From the NCBI GenBank assembly GCA_003164095.1, contig PLRX01000148.1, positions 1 to 52,171 on the forward strand: a stretch of 52,171 nucleotides of DNA, given 5' to 3'. Each line of letters begins with the position of its first letter. Position 1 is the first letter of the stretch. Positions 7,847 to 15,238 of this stretch are shown here, one piece after another. The notes beneath the pieces are model-generated. The model searched no databases and was not told the DNA's origin. It saw only the letters and a program-made list of their open reading frames with translations. The position numbers and the translations under genes were made by a program. Source of the DNA: Acidimicrobiaceae bacterium (lineage in GTDB: Bacteria; Actinomycetota; Acidimicrobiia; Acidimicrobiales; RAAP-2).

Positions 7847-9117
7847 GGTCCCGCCCGTTTCCCCTGTGGACCCTGCTCGGCGTGGTGCTGGTGGTGGCCT
7901 TGCTAGTCGGTAGTGGGGTGTTCACGTCGGCGCCGCCGACGACTGCCCAGCGCGCTGCGTCCATCGAGTCGGTCATCCGCTGCCCGAGCTGTGAGGACCT
8001 GTCCGTCGCCGACTCGAGTGCACCGACGGCAGTGACCGTGCGCGCCACGGTGCGCCAGCTCGTCGATCACGGTCTGACCGACAGTCAGATCGAGAGCTAC
8101 CTCGTCGCCCGCTACGGGTCGGCCATCGTGCTGGACCCTCCGGCCAGCGGCTGGTCCAGCCTCGTGTGGGTGCTTCCCGTCGCCGGCGGGGTGGTCGCCG
8201 TGGCAGTCCTGGTAGCGGTCCTGGTCCGCCGCCGCCGGCGGGGTGGCACGGCGCTCGACGATGACGTGCTCGTGGTGTCGGCAGACCCGCTCGCCGTGGA
8301 GGAGCGGAGGCGGTTCCTGACCCAGTCGCTGGCCGACGCCGACGCCGAGTACCTGGCCGGCGACCTGTCCGATGCCGATTACCTGTCGCTGCGTCAGCGC
8401 GACTTGAACCGCCTGGCCGCCCTCGGTCCGTCACCCACGACGACGGTCCCCGCCGGTCCGGCGCCGGCGGTCGGCGCACTGTCGACCACCACGACGTCAG
8501 CGCTCTTGACCGAGGAGCGGACCGTCGCCGCGATCGGGGAAGACGAGCCCGGATCCAGGCACAGGGGCAGGAACAAGTGGTTCCTGATCGGCGCGATCGG
8601 CTGTTTCGTGGCCGCGCTGGCCGTCGCCCTGCCGCTGTTCTCGTCCCACCGTCTGCCGGGGCAGACGGCCACCGGCTCCGTGGCCCTGAGCCCAAGCCAG
8701 CAGGTCGGCCGGACGCTCGACCAGGCGGCCACCGTGGAGAACGAGGGTCAGCTGGGCCTCGCCGCCCAGCTCTACCAGCAGGTGCTGACCGCCCACCGCG
8801 GCAACGAAGTGGCGCTCGCACAGCTCGGATGGCTGGAGTACAGGATCGGCCAGCAGGGGTCCGACGCCACGCTCCTGTCCGACGCCCGGACCAAGCTGAC
8901 CCAGGCGGTGGCCGCGGCACCGGGCGATTACGCCGCCCACCTCTACCTCGGGACACTGCTCCTGCAGCTCGACGGCAACGCCGCGGCTGCCGTGACGCAG
9001 TTCAACGAGTTTCTGGGCGACAGCCCGCCGCCGACCGTCGTGGCGCAGGCGGCGACGACCGTCCGCCAGGCCTACACGACCGCCGGGGTCCCGGTGCCGG
9101 CGTCGGTGGCAGGCTGA
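7843..9117 (+). CDS. ccmH: CcmH-CcmI fusion: haem lyase thiol subunit with TPR domain
   Basis: Residues 1-25 form a signal or anchor helix. The next ~75 residues are the CcmH helical domain with the redox motif RCPSC (Cys47, Cys50) and the conserved segment LTDSQIESYLVARYG. A second membrane helix follows (about residues 105-127), then a basic stretch, a cytoplasmic-looking linker, a third hydrophobic helix near residue 250, and a TPR-like region to the end. CcmH handles apocytochrome thiols and CcmI-type TPRs hold the apocytochrome. Such two-part CcmH proteins are known, for example in E. coli. It closes the operon and starts as ATGA over the ccmG stop. Confidence 0.88.
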   Translation: MRSRPFPLWTLLGVVLVVALLVGSGVFTSAPPTTAQRAASIESVIRCPSCEDLSVADSSAPTAVTVRATVRQLVDHGLTDSQIESYLVARYGSAIVLDPPASGWSSLVWVLPVAGGVVAVAVLVAVLVRRRRRGGTALDDDVLVVSADPLAVEERRRFLTQSLADADAEYLAGDLSDADYLSLRQRDLNRLAALGPSPTTTVPAGPAPAVGALSTTTTSALLTEERTVAAIGEDEPGSRHRGRNKWFLIGAIGCFVAALAVALPLFSSHRLPGQTATGSVALSPSQQVGRTLDQAATVENEGQLGLAAQLYQQVLTAHRGNEVALAQLGWLEYRIGQQGSDATLLSDARTKLTQAVAAAPGDYAAHLYLGTLLLQLDGNAAAAVTQFNEFLGDSPPPTVVAQAATTVRQAYTTAGVPVPASVAG

Positions 9118-9134
9118 TCCACTTCCCGAGGCTC

Positions 9135-9158
9135 GGTCCCGGCCGCTGAGCGGGAACC
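9135..9158 (+). terminator. Weak hairpin after the ccm operon
   Basis: GGTCCCG pairs with CGGGAACC across an 8-9 base loop with one bulged A, starting 18 bases after the ccmH stop. No T tract follows. It could stabilise the 3' end or help termination. Confidence 0.3.
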
Positions 9159-9284
9159 CTGCGGGGCCGACGGCCGCGAAGGCGTACGTCGACGGGTTCA
9201 GGGGGTGTGAGGCGTCGCCACGAGTTCCGCCACGGACTCCACGCCGACACACCCGGTGGCCCCGCTCCGCATCGCCGAGCATCC

Positions 9285-9380
9285 CCCCAGCCCCAGCCCC
9301 AGCCCCAGCCCCAGCCCCAGCCCCAGCCCCAGCCCCAGCCCCAGCCCCAGCACCAGCACCAGCACCAGCACCAGCACCAG
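9285..9380. repeat. Hexanucleotide tandem array (CCCCAG)11-(CACCAG)5
   Basis: Sixteen 6-bp units without interruption: eleven CCCCAG then five CACCAG. It begins 167 bases after the ccmH stop and ends 7 bases beyond the 3' end of the convergent quinone oxidoreductase gene. On the minus strand it reads (CTGGTG)5(CTGGGG)11, i.e. eleven G4 tracts with two-base spacers. Both strands can be translated through it (Pro-Gln/His-Gln or Leu-Val/Leu-Gly repeats), but no supported gene covers it. The remainder of 9118-9284 shows no gene. Confidence 0.97.
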
Positions 9381-9387
9381 CACGGGC

Positions 9388-10359
9388 TCAGGGTGTGAGC
9401 ACCACCTTGCCGGTCACGGTGCGGTCGATCAGGCCGGTCATGACGGCTGCTGCCTCGGCGAGTGGTCGGGTGGCCGGCTCGGTCGGGTGGAGACTCCCCT
9501 CGGCAACCATCGCCATGAGTTCATCGGTGAGGGCCAGGTTTCCCAAGGGATCCTTGAACGTCCACCCACCCCAGTCCACGCCCACCAGGGTGCGATTGTT
9601 GAGTAGCACCTGGTTGGCCGGGATCGACGGGATGGGCCCCGACGCGAACCCGATCACGCAGAAGCGCCCGAGGTGGCGGGTGGCCCGGAGCGCCTGCTCG
9701 GCGTGCCGGCCCCCGACCGGGTCGACCACCACGTCGACGCCACCACCGGAGAGCTCGCGGGCCCGGGACTTCAGGTCCTCGTCCTCGTAGGCGATCGTCG
9801 CCTCGGCACCCATGGCCACGGCCGCATCGAGCTTGTCGGCAGTCGAGGCGGCGGCGATCACCCTGGCGCCGAGGGCGGTGGCCACGTCGATGGCGGCAAG
9901 ACCGATCCCACCACCGGCCCCGAGGACCAGCACCCATTCGCCGGGAACGACGGCCGTCCGGCGCGTCAACGTGAACAGCATCGTGCAGTAGCTCTGGATC
10001 AGGGCGGCGGCCTGGCCGAGGTCGAGCGCATCGGGCACGGCCACCAGTGAGAGTGCCGGGGCGACCACGTGGGTGGCGAATCCACCCAGCCCGCAGAACA
10101 CGAGGACACGGTCGCCGACCGACCAGTCGGTGACGCCGGGGCCGACAGCCGACACCGTGCCGGCCACCTCGCTGCCGGGAACGAAGGGGACCGGCGGCTT
10201 CAACTGGTAGCTGCCCTGGCAGATGAGCCCGTCGACGAAGTTGACGCCGGCTGCGGCGACGTCGATGCGCACCATGCCCTCGCCGGGCTCGGGGTCGGGT
10301 CGCTCCTCCACCACCAGGGTGTCGAGGGGACCGAATTCCTTGCAGACCACGGCGCGCAT
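9388..10359 (-). CDS. NAD(P)H:quinone oxidoreductase, zinc-free MDR family
   Basis: Medium-chain dehydrogenase/reductase of the quinone oxidoreductase (QOR) type, likely a one- or two-electron NADPH-dependent reductase of quinones or enals. The Rossmann motif is GAGGGIGLAAIDVA, and the N-terminal GroES-like domain has AAGVNFVDGLICQGSY and PGSEVAGTVSAVG, typical of QOR proteins without catalytic zinc. I take ATG 10359 (MRAVVCKEFG), which fits the family start; the frame is open to a TTG at 10425, but those 22 residues look unconserved. The protein is 323 residues. The stop lies just beyond the hexanucleotide array, so the transcript would run into G-rich RNA. Confidence 0.88.
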   Translation of the reverse strand: MRAVVCKEFGPLDTLVVEERPDPEPGEGMVRIDVAAAGVNFVDGLICQGSYQLKPPVPFVPGSEVAGTVSAVGPGVTDWSVGDRVLVFCGLGGFATHVVAPALSLVAVPDALDLGQAAALIQSYCTMLFTLTRRTAVVPGEWVLVLGAGGGIGLAAIDVATALGARVIAAASTADKLDAAVAMGAEATIAYEDEDLKSRARELSGGGVDVVVDPVGGRHAEQALRATRHLGRFCVIGFASGPIPSIPANQVLLNNRTLVGVDWGGWTFKDPLGNLALTDELMAMVAEGSLHPTEPATRPLAEAAAVMTGLIDRTVTGKVVLTP

Positions 10360-10452
10360 GGGGGTCAACCTACCGTCGGCGCCCGATGCCGGGGCGGTGG
10401 CCCCGGAGACGGGGTCCCGTGTCAACCGCGGGCAGGCCGGCTAGCGCAGGCC

Positions 10453-11613
10453 TCACCCGCCCCGCAGGCCCCGCAGGCCCCGCAGGCCCCCCACCACATC
10501 GCCGAAGGCGCCGGCGAATGCGTCGACGTCGATGTCGGTGGTCGACCAGCCGACGGACAGTCGCAGCGAGCGTTCGCCGTCCACGCCCATCGCCTCCAGC
10601 ACGGGCGAGGGCTCGAGCGACTCCGACGAGCACGACGAGCCGGAGTGGACGGCCACCCCGGCCTGGTCGAGCCCGAGGAGGACCGGCTCCGCCTCGACCC
10701 CTGCCACGCCGAGGCAGAGGATGTGTGGCACCCGGTGCACCACGTCGCCGTAGGGGACGACGCCGTCGACGGCGATGGCCGCCTCCAGCAGCCGGCGGGT
10801 GGCGGCGCCGGCTGCGGCCGCCTCCGCGTCGATGCGGCCCGGACCGGACAGCGCCCCGGCTGCGGCGCCGAAGCCGACGGCACCGAGGACGTCCTCCAGG
10901 CCGGCCCGGCGACCACGTTCCTGCTCGCCACCGACCAGCAGCGGGTCGATGCGCAGTCCGCGGCGCACGACGAGGGCACCCACGCCCGCCGGTCCGCCCA
11001 ACTTGTGCGAGGAGATCGACACCAGGTCGGCGTCGAGCGAGCCGAGGTCGAGCGGCACACGCCCGGCCGCGGCCACGGCGTCGACGTGCACCGGGATGCC
11101 GGCCCCGCGGCAGTCGGCCACGACGTCGACCACGTCCTGGAGGGTGCCCACCTCGTGGTTGGCGGCCTGGCAGTGGACGAGCGCCGCCGTCCGACCGTGG
11201 ACGGAAGTACTCCGGCGGAGCGCCTCGCCGACGGCCGCCGCGGTGATCCGGCCCAGACGGTCGACGTCGATCTCCACCAGCGTGCCGAGGCGTGCCGAGG
11301 CGTCCCGCACCGCCGAGTGCTCGACTGCGGCGCAGGCCACCGGCGCACCACGGTCGGCGGACAGGATTCCCCAGACCGCCGAGTTGACGGCCTCGGTGCC
11401 ACCCGAAGTGAGGACCACCTGACGGGGACGCACGCTGAACAGGGCGGCCACCTGGTCACGGGCGTCCTCGAGCGCGGCCCGGACCACGCGTCCCTCGGTG
11501 TGGACCCGGCCGGGATCGGCGGTGATGCCGAGCTCGGCCCACTCGGCCATGGCGGACCGGGCCTCAGGGCGCAGCGGTGTGGTGGAGGCGTGGTCGAGGT
11601 AGTGGCGTGCCAC
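10453..11613 (-). CDS. Cysteine desulfurase (NifS/IscS family)
   Basis: PLP-dependent enzyme that removes sulfur from cysteine for Fe-S clusters or thiolated tRNA. The N terminus MARHYLDHASTTPLRPEA is family-typical. The PLP lysine is in ISSHKLGGPAG and the catalytic cysteine loop is HSGSSCSSESLEPS. The 386 residues end in three near-perfect GLR repeats from a 9-bp DNA repeat. The GTG start lies 9 bases after a SufR-like regulator, so the two are one operon, and Mrp faces them. This context favours Fe-S cluster work, although actinobacterial homologues also feed MnmA. The type is class V aminotransferase of the short-loop NifS group. Confidence 0.9.
   Translation of the reverse strand: MARHYLDHASTTPLRPEARSAMAEWAELGITADPGRVHTEGRVVRAALEDARDQVAALFSVRPRQVVLTSGGTEAVNSAVWGILSADRGAPVACAAVEHSAVRDASARLGTLVEIDVDRLGRITAAAVGEALRRSTSVHGRTAALVHCQAANHEVGTLQDVVDVVADCRGAGIPVHVDAVAAAGRVPLDLGSLDADLVSISSHKLGGPAGVGALVVRRGLRIDPLLVGGEQERGRRAGLEDVLGAVGFGAAAGALSGPGRIDAEAAAAGAATRRLLEAAIAVDGVVPYGDVVHRVPHILCLGVAGVEAEPVLLGLDQAGVAVHSGSSCSSESLEPSPVLEAMGVDGERSLRLSVGWSTTDIDVDAFAGAFGDVVGGLRGLRGLRGG
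10460..10486. repeat. Three exact 9-bp repeats inside the desulfurase C terminus
   Basis: CCCCGCAGG occurs three times in a row with no mismatch. It encodes the terminal Gly-Leu-Arg repeats of the desulfurase. Because the unit is a multiple of three, copy-number change would lengthen or shorten the tail without a frameshift. Confidence 0.9.
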
Positions 11614-11622
11614 GGTCGGCGG

Positions 11623-12417
11623 TCAGACCACGGCGGCGCAGGCGTCGTCGCCCCGGGCACGGGAAGACGACAGGACCACCGGCACGGTGCCGGGTGCGTC
11701 CCCGCAGAGGCCGGCCAGCAGTCCCTTGACCATGCCCCGGTCGACGGCGCACAGCACCGGGTACTGGGATGCGGCGTCGCCGAAGGGACAGTTGTCGGCC
11801 ACCACGGCGGTGGTCGTCCCCTGGTCCTCGGCGTGCGCGGCGAAACCGTGGGCGGTCAGCGTGTCGGCGATGGCATGCATGGCCGTGCGCAACGACCGCT
11901 GGCTGTCGGCCGGCGACATCTGCCCGGCCAGCCGGCGCCCGTACTCCTCGCCGACCCGCTCGGCCATCCCCTCGGCAGCATGCGGCCCCAGGATCTGCAT
12001 CGCCTCCTGGAGGAGCAGCACCAGGAGGTCGTCCCGGCGGGTCAGCAGGTCCAGGGTGGGGTCGGGGCCGATTGCCCGGAAGCGCTTGGACGGCCGGCCG
12101 GCGCCCTGGCCATCGGGCCGCTCCCGTGTCACCTCGACGTAGCCGCCGGCCGCCAGACGCTCGAGGTGGTGTCGTGCGACGTTCGGGTGGAGTGAGAACC
12201 GGGCGGCCACCTCGGAGGCGGTCGCCCCCGGATTGGATCGGACGAAGAGGTAGATCTCACGCCGGGTCGGGTCGCCAAAGGCCGAGGTCACGGCGGTCAC
12301 GGCTGCGGCGAATTGGCTGTCGGAATCGGAGGCACCGGTTGCCACGGGGGTGACCCCGCTGGTGGCCACATCGGCGACCACGGTGGGGGCCACGGGGCTG
12401 TCCGGGTCGTGCTGCAC
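11623..12417 (-). CDS. SufR-like winged-helix Fe-S regulator
   Basis: Predicted DNA-binding repressor of Fe-S biogenesis genes. Residues 38-100 form a winged helix (FGDPTRREIYLFVR, then SEVAARFSLHPNVARHHLERL with the recognition helix). The C-terminal half carries cysteines at 210 (DNCPFG), 223 (YPVLCAVDRGMVKG), 238 and 260; NCPF and CAVDRGMV-type segments are the kind that ligate a cluster in SufR proteins. The GTG start is 48 bases from the divergent mrp start, and the desulfurase follows 9 bases after its stop. It probably represses its own operon and mrp when its cluster is intact. A broader ArsR-type regulator is the alternative. Confidence 0.8.
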   Translation of the reverse strand: MQHDPDSPVAPTVVADVATSGVTPVATGASDSDSQFAAAVTAVTSAFGDPTRREIYLFVRSNPGATASEVAARFSLHPNVARHHLERLAAGGYVEVTRERPDGQGAGRPSKRFRAIGPDPTLDLLTRRDDLLVLLLQEAMQILGPHAAEGMAERVGEEYGRRLAGQMSPADSQRSLRTAMHAIADTLTAHGFAAHAEDQGTTTAVVADNCPFGDAASQYPVLCAVDRGMVKGLLAGLCGDAPGTVPVVLSSSRARGDDACAAVV

Positions 12418-12423
12418 GTCCCC

Positions 12424-12430
12424 TAGTGTA
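12424..12430. promoter_or_regulatory. Overlapping divergent -10 elements between the SufR-like gene and mrp
   Basis: The 48-bp divergent gap contains AGTGTA, read as TACACT on the minus strand. That hexamer ends 7 bases before the regulator's GTG start, the spacing of a leaderless transcript. On the plus strand TAGTGT (12424-12429) could serve mrp, which has its own ribosome site (CAGGAG) before ATG 12466. A repressor bound here would close both promoters. Confidence 0.4.
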
Positions 12431-12465
12431 CCGGTGACGCCGAATTCCCCTCAGGAGAGCCCGCA

Positions 12466-13644
12466 ATGTCGATCGACGAGTCCCAGGTAGCGGCAGCTGT
12501 CGCCCATGTGGATGACCCGGAACTCCGGCGCCCGCTGGGGGAGCTGGGCATGGTCGGGCGCATCGTGACCAGGCGCAGGAAGGCCACCGTGGACGTGGCT
12601 CTGCCGGTCGCCCAGTACCCGCAGGTCGACGAGCTGGTGGACCGGGTGAGGGCCGCCGTTGCCCGGGTCGACGGGGTCGACGAGGTCGTCATCGAGACGG
12701 TACTCATGGACGAGGAGACACGGGCCCGGTTGCGCATGCTGCTCCGGGGCGACGCCGTCGACGGCGGCACCATGCATGCCGCCGACGACGGCCACGGCCA
12801 TGACCACGGCCAGGGCGGCGCACTCGGTCACGAGGAGGGCCGTCCCAACAAGTTCATGGAGCCCCGGTCGAAGACCCGGATCCTCGGGATCTCGTCCGGC
12901 AAGGGCGGCGTGGGCAAGTCCTCGGTGACGGTAAACCTGGCCATCGCCCTGCAGCGGGCAGGCTACGACGTGGGCATCCTCGATGCGGACGTGTACGGGT
13001 TCTCGGTGCCCAAGATGCTGGGGGTCCGGACCGATCCTCTGATCATCGGCGACCTCGTCGTGCCCCCGACCGCCAACGGTGTGCGCTGCCTGTCGATGGG
13101 CTTCTTCGTGGCCGACGACACCCCGGTCATCTGGCGGGGCCCGATGCTGCACAAGGCCCTTGAGCAGTTCCTGGTCGACGCCTACTGGGGCGAGCCGGAC
13201 TTCCTCCTGATCGACATGCCCCCGGGCACGGGCGACGTGACGCTCTCCCTCGGCCAGTACCTCACCAAGACCGAGGTCTTCGTGGTGACCACGCCACAGC
13301 CGGCGGCCCAGCGGGTCGCGCAGCGCTCCGCCTACGCCGCCCGCAAGCTCAAGCTGGCCGTGCGTGGCGTGATCGAGAACATGAGCTGGTTCACCGGTGA
13401 CGACGGGACCCGCTACGAACTGTTCGGCTCCGGTGGGGGGCAGCAGCTGGCCGACGACCTCGGCGTGCCCCTGCTGGGCAAGGTGCCCCTGGTGCCGGCC
13501 CTGCGCGAGGGTGGCGACGAGGGCGTGCCGATCGTCGTGTCCGACCCGGAGGGCGAGGCCGCGCAGGTCTTCGCCCACCTGGCCGCCACCATCGCCGGAC
13601 TCGGTCCGGCCCGCGTCTACCGACGCGAACTCACCGTCCGCTGA
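12466..13644 (+). CDS. mrp: Mrp/ApbC-type P-loop Fe-S cluster carrier
   Basis: Scaffold or carrier ATPase for Fe-S clusters. Residues 1-90 are a MIP18/DUF59 domain, and the Walker A is SSGKGGVGKSSVTVN (about 143-157) with the signature lysine. DMPPGTGDVTLSLGQ is the conserved switch region. Between the two domains is a His-rich linker with five histidines in about 20 residues (104-122). The C-terminal CPxC pair that binds clusters in E. coli-type Mrp is absent; this region reads NMSWFTGDDGTRYELFG, as I recall for actinobacterial Mrp. CAGGAG precedes the ATG. It faces the SufR-like/desulfurase operon. Confidence 0.92.
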   Translation: MSIDESQVAAAVAHVDDPELRRPLGELGMVGRIVTRRRKATVDVALPVAQYPQVDELVDRVRAAVARVDGVDEVVIETVLMDEETRARLRMLLRGDAVDGGTMHAADDGHGHDHGQGGALGHEEGRPNKFMEPRSKTRILGISSGKGGVGKSSVTVNLAIALQRAGYDVGILDADVYGFSVPKMLGVRTDPLIIGDLVVPPTANGVRCLSMGFFVADDTPVIWRGPMLHKALEQFLVDAYWGEPDFLLIDMPPGTGDVTLSLGQYLTKTEVFVVTTPQPAAQRVAQRSAYAARKLKLAVRGVIENMSWFTGDDGTRYELFGSGGGQQLADDLGVPLLGKVPLVPALREGGDEGVPIVVSDPEGEAAQVFAHLAATIAGLGPARVYRRELTVR

Positions 13645-13678
13645 ACGGAGGCGGACACCGGCCCATCGCCGGCGGTGC

Positions 13679-15046
13679 TCAGTCCCACTCGCCCCGGGTC
13701 CGCGGCATGCCGCTCGTCCCGTCCGCGGTCGGCACCACGCCGAGCACCTGGTGCACGGCGATCCCGCCGTCCTCGAACCCGATCGCCGAGCCGGCCATGT
13801 AGAGCCGCCAGATGTCGGCCCGGGCCCGTCCGACCAACTCGACCGCCCGGTCCCAGTTGGCCTCGAGGTTGGCCACCCAGCAGCGAAGGGTACGGGCGTA
13901 GTGCTCGCGCAGCGACTCGACGTCGCGCACCTCGAACCCCGCCTGCTGCATGGCGAGCACGACCTGGCCGACGTCGATGAGTTCGCCGTCGGGGAACACG
14001 TAGCGGCCGATGAACGTCCGGTTGCCGAGGCGCGAGCCGCCGGGTGACGAGATGGCGTGGTTGAGCAGCCGTCCGGTCGGCCCTAGCAGGGAGCGCAGGG
14101 TGGCGAAGTACTGGGCGGTGCGTCCCGTGCCCACGTGCTCGAACATGCCGATCGACGAGATGGCGTCGAACTGCTCGCCCCCCAGGTCGCGGTAGTCCTG
14201 GTAGCGGATCTCCACGCGGGCCCCGAGGCCGGCCCGTCGGACCCGTTCGTTGGCCTTGTCGACCTGCTCGTGGCTGAGGGCGATGCCGACGACCTGTGCG
14301 TCGTGGTGCCGGGCGGCGTGGAGGGCCATCGAGCCCCAGCCGCAGCCGACGTCGAGCAGCCGTCGCCCGGGGGAACTGTCGAGGCCGAGCTTGCGGCAGA
14401 TGAGCTCGTACTTGGCCGCCTGGGCCTCCTCGAGCGACGTGGCCGGGGTGACGAACCGGCCGCACGAGTACGTCCAACTCGGACCCAGCACCAGCTCGTA
14501 GAAGTCGTTGCCGACGTCGTAGTGGTGGCTGATGGCCCGCGCGTCCCGGGCCGGGGAGTGGATGCGGCCGGCAGGGCGTGCTTCCTCGGCCGGCGGTGGC
14601 GGAGGCGCACCCAGGGCGCCGAGGCGGCCGGCGGCCCGGACGGTGGCCAGCAACGTGCGGGGGTCGATCCGGCTGAGGTCCTTGGGCGATGCGTTCCGCA
14701 GAGCGGTCAGGACCTCGAAGATGTCGCCGTCGATGGACAGCTCACCGGCCACGAACGCCCGGGACAGCCCGAGCTCACCCGGGGCCCACAGGATGCGGCG
14801 GATGGCGTCAGGGGAGTGGACGTGCACAATTCCCACCGTGTTCTCCGGCCCGACGGCGCTACCGTCCCAGAACCGGAAGCCCACCGGGGCATTCCGGCCG
14901 ACGAGTGCGGCGAGCACCGGGGCCAGGGCGGCGGCAGCACCCCCGTCCGTGGGCGCCGAACCGGAGGGGGGAGCCGATCCCCCGGCGGATGCCGGTGGCA
15001 TCCTGCTGGCGTCTGGCTGATGCGGACCTGCATCCCGAGTGACCAT
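13679..15046 (-). CDS. cfa: Cyclopropane-fatty-acyl-phospholipid synthase family methyltransferase
   Basis: SAM-dependent enzyme that modifies the double bond of a lipid acyl chain (cyclopropanation or methylation). The 455 residues have an N-terminal lipid-binding domain (RFWDGSAVGPENTVGIVHVHSPDA), then the SAM fold with LLDVGCGWGSMALHAA and SIGMFEHVG, and a C-terminal FPDGELIDVGQVV segment, all as in CFA and mycolic methyltransferases. A strong AAGGAGG four bases upstream fixes the start at ATG 15046; the frame is open to 15157 but that extension crosses direct repeats. It is transcribed away from yccF. Exact product (ring or methyl branch) cannot be told from sequence. Confidence 0.9.
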   Translation of the reverse strand: MVTRDAGPHQPDASRMPPASAGGSAPPSGSAPTDGGAAAALAPVLAALVGRNAPVGFRFWDGSAVGPENTVGIVHVHSPDAIRRILWAPGELGLSRAFVAGELSIDGDIFEVLTALRNASPKDLSRIDPRTLLATVRAAGRLGALGAPPPPPAEEARPAGRIHSPARDARAISHHYDVGNDFYELVLGPSWTYSCGRFVTPATSLEEAQAAKYELICRKLGLDSSPGRRLLDVGCGWGSMALHAARHHDAQVVGIALSHEQVDKANERVRRAGLGARVEIRYQDYRDLGGEQFDAISSIGMFEHVGTGRTAQYFATLRSLLGPTGRLLNHAISSPGGSRLGNRTFIGRYVFPDGELIDVGQVVLAMQQAGFEVRDVESLREHYARTLRCWVANLEANWDRAVELVGRARADIWRLYMAGSAIGFEDGGIAVHQVLGVVPTADGTSGMPRTRGEWD

Positions 15047-15050
15047 GTGA

Positions 15051-15057
15051 CCTCCTT
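15051..15057 (-). promoter_or_regulatory. Ribosome-binding site that decides the cfa start
   Basis: AAGGAGG on the minus strand, separated from ATG 15046 by GTCA/C, is the best Shine-Dalgarno match in this part of the window. It supports the internal ATG over the longer frame. Confidence 0.7.
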
Positions 15058-15114
15058 CATCGGCGTTCCGCCCCGACGAGCCCATGGTAAAGAGTCTGGC
15101 ACCGGATCCGTGCG

Positions 15115-15164
15115 CCGGACGCACGTCCGGACCGAACATGTGGCACGTCCGGACCACACATGTG
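15115..15164. repeat. Two 22-bp direct repeats with an inverted repeat in a divergent promoter region
   Basis: GCACGTCCGGACC followed by a CATGTG core occurs at 15121-15142 and 15143-15164, two of 22 positions differing, with a partial third copy (GCACGTCAGGACCG) from 15165. The first is preceded by CCGGAC at 15115, giving the inverted repeat CCGGAC-GCAC-GTCCGG. Each copy holds an ACATGT palindrome. The 22-bp period places the copies on one face of the helix. The region lies between divergent cfa and yccF, about 70 bases from each. GCACGTCCGGACC recurs at 46154-46166. Confidence 0.85.
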
Positions 15165-15238
15165 GCACGTCAGGACCGCTCCCGAACCGCACCCGAGCAC
15201 GGTCCGGGCCGGTTTCCGCCAGATGTCATGCTGGACCC

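Noticed and set aside
9285-9380. CRISPR array
   Set aside because: Units are 6 bp with no spacers and there are no cas genes.
9198-9398. Pro-Gln/His-Gln or Leu-Val/Leu-Gly repeat proteins from the hexanucleotide array
   Set aside because: They are only the translation of the repeat, have no ribosome site, and one enters the end of the oxidoreductase gene.
10069-12195. Long plus-strand open frame of about 700 codons
   Set aside because: It runs antisense to the quinone oxidoreductase, cysteine desulfurase and regulator genes, is low-complexity, and has no family features. High GC produces such shadows.
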